Shown in pieces: positions 44,898-53,005 of a stretch of 64,000 nt of DNA. The position numbers and the translations under genes are program-made. Origin of the DNA: Natrialba chahannaoensis JCM 10990 (lineage in GTDB: Archaea > Halobacteriota > Halobacteria > Halobacteriales > Natrialbaceae); the NCBI RefSeq assembly GCF_000337135.1, contig NZ_AOIN01000056.1, positions 104,417-168,416 of the forward strand, written 5' to 3'. The stretch's first letter is position 1, and the number at the start of each line of letters is the position of its first letter. The notes beneath the pieces were generated by a model that had not been told where the DNA came from, searched no databases, and saw only the letters and a list, made by a program, of their open reading frames with translations.

Positions 44898-45068
44898 TCA
44901 GTGCTGTGCGCCCTCGTAGGCGTTCTCGACGGTGTCGATGAGGCGGTGGACCGGGAGCGTAATTCCGGCCTGGCGGGCGGCGATGGCGAGTGGCATGGCA
45001 ACGATGCCAACCATGATGCACAGTTGGTACAGCGCGAACAGCGTTGCGTGGTACACGCGGGAGATCAT
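44898..45068 (-). CDS. 56-residue small protein with one membrane helix
   Basis: MISRVYHATLFALYQLCIMV begins a short protein with a hydrophobic helix (about 8-30) and an amphipathic end (VHRLIDTVENAYEGAQH). A clean TATA (atatataaa, 45099-45107) stands about 30-35 bases before ATG 45068 on the minus strand, supporting expression as a leaderless transcript. Function unknown. Confidence 0.6.
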   Translation of the reverse strand: MISRVYHATLFALYQLCIMVGIVAMPLAIAARQAGITLPVHRLIDTVENAYEGAQH

Positions 45069-45450
45069 CAGCGTTCAGCCGTGGCTCAGACGGGGGCAAT
45101 ATATAAAGGTTCGTTATTTCTAACTTTCATAATGATTGTGTATGTTGAATCGGGTCGACGCAGTCATGCGATTCAAGGAAGGTTGTGCTCGGCCAAACTC
45201 AGGGTGTACTCGAGTCGAAATCTGGCTATGCAGACAGCAATCGATACGCTGAATTTGCATAACTTATGGAGGCCATTTCGTTGCCGTGCGCGCTCGTCGG
45301 CGCGCCTTTCCCATGTTTGTCTTTGCCATGTGTTATTGAACCATGTCTGTAGGTTGCATGCGAGTGTGCGTGACGATTCACGCCAGGATCGCCACCGCAG
45401 AGGCGCGGACGAACCGCAAGACAAGAAACCCCCCGGACCGACCACGATGT
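45069..45450. other. Divergent intergenic region
   Basis: About 380 bases between the 56-residue gene and the DUF555 gene. The left end holds the TATA box of the former. Plus and minus frames across 45130-45520 are open but read as random basic, cysteine-rich sequence, so I reject them. Confidence 0.4.
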
Positions 45451-45804
45451 ATGGGCAACTATCTCGTCGCGATGGAAGCAGCGTGGCTCGTTCGTGACGT
45501 CGATTCGATTGACGACGCAATCGGTGTCGCAGTGAGCGAAGCCGGAAAGCGACTCAACAGCGAGAATATGGACTACGTCGAGGTCGAAGTCGGCGCGACG
45601 GGCTGTCCGGCCTGCAACGAACCGTTCGACTCCGCGTTCGTCGCGGCCCAGACCGCACTCGTCGGCCTGGCACTCGAGATGGAAGTGTTCAACGCCGACA
45701 GCGAAGAACACGCCTCACGTATCGCAAAGAGCGAAATCGGCGGCGCACTGCGCGACGTGCCGTTGTCGGTCGTCGAAATCATCGAAACGCCGGACGACGA
45801 GTAA
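45451..45804 (+). CDS. DUF555 (UPF0212) family protein
   Basis: 117 residues from ATG 45451 (MGNYLVAMEAAWLVRDVDSI); the open frame upstream is non-coding. Conserved body: AIGVAVSEAGKRLN, VEVGATGCPACNEPFDSAFV (CxxC) and SEEHASRIAKSEIGGALRDV. The family is found across Euryarchaeota, is cytoplasmic and has no known function; the CxxC could bind zinc. Confidence 0.85.
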   Translation: MGNYLVAMEAAWLVRDVDSIDDAIGVAVSEAGKRLNSENMDYVEVEVGATGCPACNEPFDSAFVAAQTALVGLALEMEVFNADSEEHASRIAKSEIGGALRDVPLSVVEIIETPDDE

Positions 45805-45923
45805 CGGACGCGGTCACAGCCGTCGTATCTCCCGTCAGAGCGAATTGCAGAAGACTGGGTGACGAGAGATGGCGGTCGACACTCGTCGGCCGGGAAGAAC
45901 CACACTCACCCAAAGCTCTTTCT

Positions 45924-45938
45924 ATAACCCCTGGTTAT
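45924..45938. promoter_or_regulatory. Inverted repeat at the start of the HTH-CBS gene
   Basis: ataacc-cct-ggttat overlaps the TATA region (ctataa, 45922-45927) and lies 8 bases before ATG 45947. A protein bound here would block transcription initiation. As the gene codes for a DNA-binding regulator, autoregulation is the natural reading. Confidence 0.45.
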
Positions 45939-45946
45939 TGGCTGCT

Positions 45947-46486
45947 ATGGAGCTACCAACCCCTGCAGATCTGCGCCAGCGACGGACCGACCTCGGGTTG
46001 ACCCAGAGCGAACTCGCCGAGACGGCAGACGTATCTCAGCCGCTGATCGCCCGTATCGAGGGCGGCGACGTCGATCCGCGCCTCTCGACGCTGCGTCGAA
46101 TCGTCAACGCACTCGAGAAGGCAGAGAGCGACGTGGTTCGCGCGGACGACCTGATGAACGAAGCCGTCGTGAACGTGACGCCGGATGATCCAGTCAAGGA
46201 AGCGGCGCGAAAGATGGAAGAGGAGGCCTATTCCCAGCTTGCCGTCATCCAGGACGGCATTCCAGTTGGCTCGATCAGCCAGAGCGATCTGGTTCATCTC
46301 GACTCGGCGGCCCGCGACGAGCCAATCGCAGACCACATGAGCGAGAGTTTCCCGACGGTGTCGAAGGATGCGACGCTCGACGAGATCAGCAACCTGCTGG
46401 AACATTACAAGGCCGTGATGATCACAGAAGCGGGCGAAACGGTTGGGATCATCACTGAGGCAGACGTTGCGTCGCGGTTCTCCTGA
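45947..46486 (+). CDS. XRE-type HTH regulator with CBS pair
   Basis: 179 residues from ATG 45947. An N-terminal XRE/Cro-type helix-turn-helix (about 5-60, LRQRRTDLGLTQSELAETAD, then VSQPLIARIEGGDVDPRL) is fused to two CBS motifs (about 66-120 and 125-178, DLMNEAVVNVTPDDPVKEAA and SESFPTVSKDATLDEISNLL). The CBS pair should sense adenine nucleotides and the HTH bind DNA. An inverted repeat overlaps its own promoter. Confidence 0.88.
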   Translation: MELPTPADLRQRRTDLGLTQSELAETADVSQPLIARIEGGDVDPRLSTLRRIVNALEKAESDVVRADDLMNEAVVNVTPDDPVKEAARKMEEEAYSQLAVIQDGIPVGSISQSDLVHLDSAARDEPIADHMSESFPTVSKDATLDEISNLLEHYKAVMITEAGETVGIITEADVASRFS

Positions 46487-46529
46487 GTTCTATGATTCTG
46501 CGGTTCTAAGGCCCGGAACTTGAACGCTT

Positions 46530-46644
46530 GGGCTCGTGGGCTCGTGGGCTCGTGGGCTCGTGGGCTCGTGGGCTCGTGGGCTCGTGGGCTCGTGGGCTCG
46601 TGGGCTCGTGGGCTCGTGGGCTCGTGGGCTCGTGGGCTCGTGGG
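46530..46644. repeat. 8-base tandem repeat, about 14 copies
   Basis: An uninterrupted run of gggctcgt, 115 bases, about 14.4 copies with no sequence variation. It lies between the ends of two convergent genes (stop codons at 46486 and 46665). The regular repeat gives long artificial frames (RGLVGSWA in tandem), which I do not treat as genes. Perfect identity implies recent slippage, so the copy number is likely to vary among strains. Confidence 0.95.
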
Positions 46645-46664
46645 ACCACCCGGACGGCTACTGT

Positions 46665-47078
46665 CTACTCGAGTGCAGGTCGCGGCGCGTTTTCGTAGCG
46701 GATCATTTTCTCCGGTTTGTCGGAGATGGTCTCGTACAGTTGCTGGAGGGTTTCCTCTGCGGCGAGGACGTTGTGCTCGTCGAGGAACTGTCGGCCGTCG
46801 TCGGTGAGTGCGTAGAACTTCCAGGGGTAGCCCTGTTGGCGCTCGTCTTCGGGGAGGGTGACCTCGCGAACGACGCCGACATCGATCAGTTTCTGGACGT
46901 GTTTGTAGACGGTTGCCTCACTCACGCTCGGGTTCAACTGCTCGAGTTCGTACATCGAGGGCAGTTGTTCTGGGTGTTGAACGATGTTCGTGAGCAGTGC
47001 AAACCGGGTCTGTTGGGTGACGAAGTGGAGGAGTTCGCGCGCGTTCGACCCCTCGGCGGTCCCAAGCCGGGTACTCAT
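46665..47078 (-). CDS. Winged-helix transcriptional regulator
   Basis: 137 residues from ATG 47078; an open frame continues upstream but through the promoter. The winged helix is at about 25-90: TRFALLTNIVQHPEQLPSMY, ELEQLNPSVSEATVYKHVQK, LIDVGVVREVTLPEDERQQG, with the recognition helix around SEATVYKHVQKL. The C-terminal helix may dimerise. It resembles PadR/ArsR-like haloarchaeal regulators. Three 15-base repeats stand just upstream and diverge toward the next gene. Confidence 0.85.
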   Translation of the reverse strand: MSTRLGTAEGSNARELLHFVTQQTRFALLTNIVQHPEQLPSMYELEQLNPSVSEATVYKHVQKLIDVGVVREVTLPEDERQQGYPWKFYALTDDGRQFLDEHNVLAAEETLQQLYETISDKPEKMIRYENAPRPALE

Positions 47079-47111
47079 ACAACGGCCTACGGACTGTATC
47101 ACCAAGTAGTT

Positions 47112-47156
47112 TACCCTGGAGTGAACTACTCTGGAGTAACTTACCTTAGAGTCAAC
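47112..47156. promoter_or_regulatory. Three operator-like direct repeats
   Basis: taccctggagtgaac (47112-47126), tactctggagtaac (47127-47140) and taccttagagtcaac (47142-47156) are spaced 15 bases apart, about one and a half helix turns. Each contains an approximate actc-tg-gagt inverted repeat. They lie 34-78 bases upstream of the winged-helix regulator's start and about 150 before the divergent gene, so they probably bind that regulator. Confidence 0.6.
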
Positions 47157-47304
47157 CACCCCCGAAGAGTCGTTGCAAAAGAATCGGAAAGGGGGTTTTC
47201 TGCCGATATGCGCTGTTTCAGGGTCTGTACCCAGTATCGGAAGAATCGGAAGAATCGGAAACGGCCCGGAAACGACTATAACGGCGTGCCGATACGCATT
47301 GGAT

Positions 47305-47859
47305 ATGACCAACACCGAGCCACCCGTCCCCGTATCGGTCCTGACGAGCGCTCGCGAGCGCTTAGAGCAGGAAGAACTCACTCTCGCCGACAACGAGGCC
47401 ATCCTCCACTCACTGAGCGAGCTCACGCCAGTCTACGAGAACGAACGATCCTACTTCGTCCTCGGAAGCTACGACCGCGAGCCGATCCGCCGGCTCAACC
47501 TCGTCGTCGACCGGCTCAACCGCCGCCCCGACACCTACGCCTTCCGCATGGTCGATGTCCGCGGCGAGTGGGAAAATGGTATCCAGAAGTTCTGTCTCAT
47601 CGCGGACCTCGTCACCCACGTTGTCGGCGTCGCCGAGAAGGAGCCAAGCGACTTCCTCGTCGAACAGGGCCTACTCGCGGGCACCACCGAATTCTTCGAG
47701 AAGAGCTACGTCCTGAAGCGCGAGTATCCGGACACCGAGGAGAACCATCCCTTCGGCTGGATGCAGGACGGCGTCTTCGAGCTACTCGAGTCCGAGGGGC
47801 GACTTCACCGCTGGGAAACGAAGGCGGAGCTTGCCGAGGCGGCGGAAGCGCTTCCCTGA
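47305..47859 (+). CDS. Haloarchaeal protein of unknown function, divergent from the regulator
   Basis: 184 residues from ATG 47305; a TATA-like actataac at 47275-47282 lies 30 bases upstream and fixes this start. The protein is mixed alpha/beta and acidic: SARERLEQEELTLADNEAIL, then SYFVLGSYDREPIRRLNLVV, then AFRMVDVRGEWENGIQKFCL and the C-terminal WMQDGVFELLESEGRLHRWE. No motif I recognise. The leader contains tcggaagaa three times in tandem (47237-47262). Confidence 0.75.
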   Translation: MTNTEPPVPVSVLTSARERLEQEELTLADNEAILHSLSELTPVYENERSYFVLGSYDREPIRRLNLVVDRLNRRPDTYAFRMVDVRGEWENGIQKFCLIADLVTHVVGVAEKEPSDFLVEQGLLAGTTEFFEKSYVLKREYPDTEENHPFGWMQDGVFELLESEGRLHRWETKAELAEAAEALP

Positions 47860-47904
47860 CGGAGAGCGGTCCCCAAACTATCCGCGTGCGACCCGGCGAC
47901 TGGC

Positions 47905-48885
47905 TCAGGTGTGCCCAGACACCGGAACCGGCTCGTAGGGCTCTTCGAGATACGCCATATCCGACGCGGACAGCGAGATGTCGAGCGCCTCGACGGCCTG
48001 CTCTAGGTGCTCGACGCTCGTCGTCCCGATGATCGGCGCGTCGACCCAGTCTTTGTGCAAGAGCCAGGCAAGGGCGATTTGAGCCATCGTGACGCCCTTC
48101 TCTGCTGCGAGTTCGGCGACACGTTCGTTGATCTCTCTGCCGCCGCCCTGGCGATAGGGGTGGTTGTACATGTGCTCTTCCGCTTCCCCGCGGGTCGTCG
48201 CGTCGATGTCTTCGTGCGGACGCGTGAGATAGCCGCGAGCCAGGGGCGACCAGGGGAGAACACCAATGCCCTCTTTCGCACAGAGCGGCAGCATCTCGCG
48301 TTCCTCCTCGCGGTAGACGAGGTTGTAGTGGTTCTGCATCGTGACGAACCGGTCCAGCCCACGGTTGTCGCTCGTGTGCAGCGCCTCGGCGAACTGGTGG
48401 GTCCACATCGAGGAGGCCCCGACATACCGCACGTGACCCCGACGAACGGCGTCGTCGAGGGCTCGCATGGTCTGCTCGATCGGCGTCTCGTCATCCCAGC
48501 GGTGGATCTGGTAGAGGTCGATGGTGTCGACACCGAGGCGCTCGCGGCTGGCCGCAAGCTCTTGCTCGATCGTCTTCCGGGAGAGCCCCTGCGAGTTCGG
48601 ATCGTCGTCTCGCATCTGGTGGTAGACCTTGGTCGCGACGACGGCCTCTTGCTGGTAATCGAACTCCGCCAGGGCATCGCCGAGAATGCGCTCGGACTGG
48701 CCTCGCGAGTACATATTCGCCGTATCGAAGAAGTTGATCCCGAGATCGATTGCACGCTCGATGATCTCCTTGCTTTCCTCGTCTTCGAGCACCCACTCGC
48801 GCCAGTCCGAAGATCCAAAGCTCATGCAGCCGAGACAGAGGCGGCTGACCTCCATGCCAGTGGTACCGAGTGTCGTGTACTCCAT
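47905..48885 (-). CDS. Aldo/keto reductase
   Basis: 326 residues from ATG 48885 (MEYTTLGTTGMEVSRLCLGC). TIM barrel of the AKR family with the catalytic tetrad in GINFFDTANMYSRGQSE (Asp, Tyr), VVATKVYH (Lys) and LYQIHRWDDE (His). The NADPH-binding end is PIIGTTSVEHLEQAVEALDI. Substrate unknown; yeast Aad/YajO-like relatives reduce aldehydes. Longer upstream frames cross the neighbouring small gene and are rejected. Confidence 0.92.
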   Translation of the reverse strand: MEYTTLGTTGMEVSRLCLGCMSFGSSDWREWVLEDEESKEIIERAIDLGINFFDTANMYSRGQSERILGDALAEFDYQQEAVVATKVYHQMRDDDPNSQGLSRKTIEQELAASRERLGVDTIDLYQIHRWDDETPIEQTMRALDDAVRRGHVRYVGASSMWTHQFAEALHTSDNRGLDRFVTMQNHYNLVYREEEREMLPLCAKEGIGVLPWSPLARGYLTRPHEDIDATTRGEAEEHMYNHPYRQGGGREINERVAELAAEKGVTMAQIALAWLLHKDWVDAPIIGTTSVEHLEQAVEALDISLSASDMAYLEEPYEPVPVSGHT

Positions 48886-48999
48886 ACGCGTGCGTCGACG
48901 AGCGGGGTGAAAACAGTACTGTCCGCCGACGAACGGTATCGGAGAGCCCTTCTTCCTCCACCAAATTTTAGTGTCGGATGGCCATACAGTCGCGTGCAT

Positions 49000-49092
49000 A
49001 TGACGGACGAGCACTCCGACCGAGAGACCCAGCGCACCGACGAGGATAGTGGCATCGTCTCGCGCATCAAGAACATGTTCGACCGCGACTAG
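49000..49092 (+). CDS. 30-residue acidic small protein
   Basis: MTDEHSDRETQRTDEDSGIV then SRIKNMFDRD, from ATG 49000. A TATA-like aatttta at 48964-48970 lies about 30 bases upstream, and the composition (acidic, ending in an amphipathic helix) fits real haloarchaeal small proteins. It is divergent from the aldo/keto reductase gene. No family is known to me. Confidence 0.5.
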   Translation: MTDEHSDRETQRTDEDSGIVSRIKNMFDRD

Positions 49093-49183
49093 CGGCACAG
49101 ACGCGGACACGACAGCACAGTCGATCGGCCGTTCTTCCGTCATCCCCGCTTTCTTGGGCCACACCAAACCCTGACAGCCTCAG

Positions 49184-49732
49184 CTACACGATTCCGCGTA
49201 GCAGCGACCCGAACACCGGCAACCCGATCGCCGCCCCGACGGTGAGGTAGACGATCGGTGCCATCTCGAGTACCTGCGCTGTCGCCCCACCCAGGCTGAT
49301 CACGAACAGACCGAGGACGACGATGCCGAAGCCGGCCGCGGTGACCAGCGCTCGCCGGAACGTCGTCGAGACGAGTCCAACGAGCGCACCGCCGACGACG
49401 AGGCCGATCCAGTGGTGCCACGCGAATACGACGCCGAGTCCGGCGGCGAGGACGAGCGCGGAAGCTCGACGGCGCGGCGTCGTTCGAATGGACGCGAGTT
49501 CCTGTTCCACGCTGGCGGGGATGCCGTCGCCGCCGAGTGTGCTGGTCGGTGGCTCCAGTTCTGGGTCCGATTCCGGGTCTGGTTCTGGTCCCGATTTTCG
49601 GTCCGGTTCCGATCCCAAACTGTGTCTCGGCTCTGCGTCTGCGTCCACATCTCCGTTCCCGTTCACCACCGCGTTACCGTCTCGGTCCGCGTTCTGTCCT
49701 CCACTGTCGCCGTCATCCGATGTCGGCGTCAT
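49184..49732 (-). CDS. Membrane protein coupled to penicillin acylase, unknown
   Basis: 182 residues from ATG 49732. An acidic, low-complexity N-terminal third (repeated DP/EP, encoded by gt-rich repeats) leads to a soluble segment (VEQELASIRTTPRRRASALV) and about four hydrophobic helices to the end (VLAAGLGVVFAWHHWIGLVV, LVTAAGFGIVVLGLFVI, VYLTVGAAIGLPVFGSLL). It overlaps the penicillin-acylase stop by four bases, so it is translated with it. Confidence 0.65.
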   Translation of the reverse strand: MTPTSDDGDSGGQNADRDGNAVVNGNGDVDADAEPRHSLGSEPDRKSGPEPDPESDPELEPPTSTLGGDGIPASVEQELASIRTTPRRRASALVLAAGLGVVFAWHHWIGLVVGGALVGLVSTTFRRALVTAAGFGIVVLGLFVISLGGATAQVLEMAPIVYLTVGAAIGLPVFGSLLRGIV

Positions 49733-52230
49733 TGATCTCCCTCCGCGACAAACGAGACATCTGGCTCGCCATCGTCGACCGTACGATTCATCGGCTTCTG
49801 CTCGCCGTTTCGCCACTGATCGAACTGGTCGTCGTAGTGCGGCGAGAAGTAGTCACCCGAGTTCCCGCCGGGCAGGACTGCCGTCGCGTCACCGCCGGGT
49901 TCGACGACCATCCGCCAGCTTGCGCCGACTGCGGACTCGACGCGGTAGTTCTTGACCGTCGCCCGCGAGCCGTCCGTCGGTGCCGTCTCGTAGTCCAGAA
50001 ACGGCGCTTCGACGGCGAAGGGGTGCTCGATCGTCCGCGTCGAGTTCCAGTCGCCGTAGCTCTCCCAGCCCTCGGCGTCGATTTCCGAACGGGCGTCCTC
50101 GAGTGCCGCGAGCATCGTCTCCGACTTCGAACGGTTGTCGAAGAACTCGCTGTCCGCCGAAAGCGTGGCGACGATCCAGTCGTTCGGATAGTACGACTCG
50201 TCGAGCCCCGCATCCTCGAACTCGTCCTCGAAGAGCTGGCGGTGGTAGTGGTCGAACCAGCGGGCGAACACGAGCGCGCCACGGGAGTCGCGGTCCATGC
50301 GCAAGTCCCAGTCTGCAAGCGTGTCCGCTGTGTCGTCGAACTCGTCCGTCTCGCTCGCTGCGAGTGCGTCGAGCAGCTCCGGTACCAACTGTTCAGCACG
50401 CCCGTCGTACGTATCGTTCTGCAGTTCGCGATGGAAGTCGAGGTCCGTCGGCTCGCCGCCCTCGAGTTGCTCGTCGAGGCGGTCGTAAATCCGCTCGCCC
50501 CGGTAGGGTGCCGCGTAGGCGACGCCGACGTAGTGTTCGGGGTCGTCAGCCACGCGCTGGTTCGCCGTCGCGAGCACGTCCGGATCGATCGCGTGCGGCT
50601 TCTCCTCGAAGGGGACGAAGCCGTCCCAGGAGGATTCGCCGAACGGCGTAAAGCCCTCCCACTCGCCCTCGCCCGCGGAGCCGTCGAAGATCTGATTACC
50701 GGATACCGGCTCGCCGTCCACCTCCCGAATCGGGAGTTTGCCCGTTGCGTAGTACATCGACCGCCCATCCGCGTCCGCGTAGACGAGATTCTGCGTGGGC
50801 AGGTCGAACTTTCGGGTGGACTCGAGTACCTCGTCCAGTCCGTCACTACGCTCGAACTCGTAGATCGCGTCGGTCGTCCGCGTGGCTGTGTGGCCGGTCC
50901 AGGCGACGCCGACGGTCTGGCCCTCGCGCTCGAGGACGGGGCCGTGAACGGTTTTCCGAATCGTCAGCGTCCGGTTCTCACCGCCCGCAACGGCGATTTC
51001 ACGCTCTTCGGTGTCGAACTCGCGCCACTCGTCCTGATAGCGGTAGCGCTCGCCGTCCTCGTCGATGTCGTACTCGTAGCAGTCGAGGACGTCCGCGCCG
51101 ACGTTGGTGAACGACCAGGTGCCGCTGTCGTTCGCGCCGGTGATGACGAACGGGACGCCGGGGAAGGTTGCCCCACGGACCGAGGTGTTGGGTGTCTCGA
51201 CGTGCTGTTCGTACCACAGCGGCGGCGTCATCAGTGTGAGATGGGGGTCGTAGGCGACGATCGGGAGCCCACTCTCGGTGTGGTCGCCGGAAACGACCCA
51301 GCTGTTCGAGCCGACGCCGGGCGGTGATTCGAACTGCGAAAGCCAGCCGGTTAGTGCTGGACCGATGCTGGCGGTGGTGGTCGTGTCGGTTTCGCTGTCC
51401 TCGGGTGAGGAATTGCTAGCAGAACCGGCGGAACCAGACACCGGCGCAGTTGCCGTCGACACAGAACCGATCCCAGCAGATCCGCTGTCGCCAGTGTCTC
51501 CCCCACCGTTCTCGTCCAGCCGATCCGCGTCGATCTCCTCCCGGAGAATCGGCACATCGTGATCCAGCCGATCCGGATACAGTGCAGCCGCAACGTCGTC
51601 ACCGAGCCGTTCCGCAATCATCGCCTCGCGGAGTTCGCCGAAATTGCCCGTCAGATCCCACGAAATCTGCTTCTCCATCAGCATCGAATCCACCGGCGTC
51701 CACGGCTCAGGTTCGGCTCCGAGCAGTTCGAACTCGAGTGGCAACTGCTCGTCCTCGATCACTGCGTTGACGCCATCGGCGTAGGCCTCGACCAGCGGGC
51801 TGGCTGGCGTGTCGGCCACGTGCTCCCAGGTTGCTTCGGCTGCGCCCGCAAAGTCCATGGCGACGTGGAACTCATCGTCTGCGAGCATCGCTTCGCCGAC
51901 GAGTTCGGACACCTGCCCGCGCATAACTCGTCGCTGCAGGTCGAGCTGGAAGAGCCGGTCGAACGCCTGTGCGTAGCCGACGGCGAAGTAGGCCGCTTCC
52001 TCCTCGTCGGCGCTAATCGTCGGCACGCCGAACTCGTCGTAGTGGATGCTGGCCTCGCCGTGGGGGCTCTCGACGGTTTCTGGGAGTGTACGGTCGGCCG
52101 CGTCCCAGGCATCACCCGACAGGGGGGCAAACTGGTCGAGGAGGTCGTGGGCGTCGGTCAGCGCCAGCCCCCCGACACCGGCGGCGAGCACTCCGGCGAG
52201 AACGGTTCGCCGTGTGGTATCGTTCGTCAC
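49729..52230 (-). CDS. Penicillin acylase family protein, Tat-exported
   Basis: 833 residues. A twin-arginine signal (TTRRTVLAGVLAAGVGGLAL) exports the folded precursor. The alpha chain starts about 45. A Ser/Thr/Gly/Glu-rich spacer (about 238-290) precedes the beta chain, which would begin at Ser308 in PPGVGSNSWVVSG: autoprocessing exposes this Ser as N-terminal nucleophile. PLWYEQHVE, FTNVGADVLDCYEYD and TANQRVADDPEHYVG are family features. It hydrolyses amides such as acyl-homoserine lactones or beta-lactam side chains; the real substrate is unknown. Confidence 0.9.
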   Translation of the reverse strand: MTNDTTRRTVLAGVLAAGVGGLALTDAHDLLDQFAPLSGDAWDAADRTLPETVESPHGEASIHYDEFGVPTISADEEEAAYFAVGYAQAFDRLFQLDLQRRVMRGQVSELVGEAMLADDEFHVAMDFAGAAEATWEHVADTPASPLVEAYADGVNAVIEDEQLPLEFELLGAEPEPWTPVDSMLMEKQISWDLTGNFGELREAMIAERLGDDVAAALYPDRLDHDVPILREEIDADRLDENGGGDTGDSGSAGIGSVSTATAPVSGSAGSASNSSPEDSETDTTTTASIGPALTGWLSQFESPPGVGSNSWVVSGDHTESGLPIVAYDPHLTLMTPPLWYEQHVETPNTSVRGATFPGVPFVITGANDSGTWSFTNVGADVLDCYEYDIDEDGERYRYQDEWREFDTEEREIAVAGGENRTLTIRKTVHGPVLEREGQTVGVAWTGHTATRTTDAIYEFERSDGLDEVLESTRKFDLPTQNLVYADADGRSMYYATGKLPIREVDGEPVSGNQIFDGSAGEGEWEGFTPFGESSWDGFVPFEEKPHAIDPDVLATANQRVADDPEHYVGVAYAAPYRGERIYDRLDEQLEGGEPTDLDFHRELQNDTYDGRAEQLVPELLDALAASETDEFDDTADTLADWDLRMDRDSRGALVFARWFDHYHRQLFEDEFEDAGLDESYYPNDWIVATLSADSEFFDNRSKSETMLAALEDARSEIDAEGWESYGDWNSTRTIEHPFAVEAPFLDYETAPTDGSRATVKNYRVESAVGASWRMVVEPGGDATAVLPGGNSGDYFSPHYDDQFDQWRNGEQKPMNRTVDDGEPDVSFVAEGDQ

Positions 52231-52280
52231 TACTCACTGCCTGTTTCCCGGGTTACATAAACACCCTGTGTTCCTCGAAC

Positions 52281-52404
52281 TATAGTACCAACTGCAACTA
52301 GTTACACACTGATCGCACGTTCGCGGTTCTCGCTCAGTTCACTCGCTCCGAACCGCGCTGCCGCCGTGCGATCAGGTGTGCAGTGACTTGCAGTGGCTAC
52401 TATA
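52281..52404. repeat. Palindromic MITE-like repeat, copy B (complete)
   Basis: The element starts tatagtaccaactgcaact and ends with the imperfect complement (ttgcagtggctactata), giving arms of about 38 bases with shared tgatcgcac at their inner ends. Inside is a second stem gcggttc/gaaccgc. No coding capacity. Copy A lies at the window start, a shorter relative at 55511. No target duplication is obvious next to it. Confidence 0.8.
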
Positions 52405-53005
52405 GACCAACGTACAAGATGAGACAACACTCTATCACGGAGGCATCGGACGGCGGTATTATGGATGATACGGAGGGGGTTCTTGCGTAATCAACGCAAC
52501 AGTAGCGACACTATCACCGCAATCACAGAGCTGTCAATCGACTACGTTCACATAACTGATGGTGAAATAAGCAACTAGATTTGTACTAGGACAATCTAGG
52601 ATTAGTTTTATTACTGACATCGTCGGCTCAGTATATGTGGTGATTGATAATGATGAACTCTAGGCTGATGCTGTCGTGCTGTCGTAAACCCACCACCAAA
52701 ATACACATGACTCGTACCACCGAGACGATAGAAACCGACGGTTCACACCGTTCTCAATCGGATTCCCCGGGCAGGCCACTCGCAACGTGGAGTGGCACCA
52801 ATGGAATCGAAGATGCGGGCGCGCCACTCGTTCCAGTGAGCACGATGAGCGACACGGCTACATCCTGCCCGCAAGTCACCGGGAGCATCTCGCTGAGGCG
52901 ATCCCGAACCATCGTGCTAGAAGCCGAGTGTGACGCCCCACTCGTTCCGGATCTGCGGCCACTCGAACAGAACCGACGATCAAACACAAGCGACTATACC
53001 AGACA
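52405..53005. other. Upstream region of the glyoxylate-bypass genes
   Basis: Six hundred bases, moderately A+T-rich at first. One plus frame (52644-53009) ends inside the aceA start codon (ATGA); it is Ser/Thr/Arg-rich with no recognisable fold and I do not call it a gene, though a leader ORF cannot be excluded. The T/A-rich tract tagttttattactg near 52603 is a possible promoter, which would give a long leader. ccactcg occurs several times between 52770 and 52970. Confidence 0.4.

Noticed and set aside
45132-45497. Plus frame from ATG 45132
   Set aside because: Cys/Arg/His-rich random-looking sequence overlapping the DUF555 start in another frame.
46520-48032. Plus frames starting in the 8-base repeat (RGLVGSWA in tandem)
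   Set aside because: Any frame through an 8-base repeat without stops is open by chance; the remainder is opposite or out of frame with real genes.
49537-51327. 596-codon plus-strand frame opposite penicillin acylase
   Set aside because: Shadow frame; the minus strand has the Tat signal and the catalytic Ser context.
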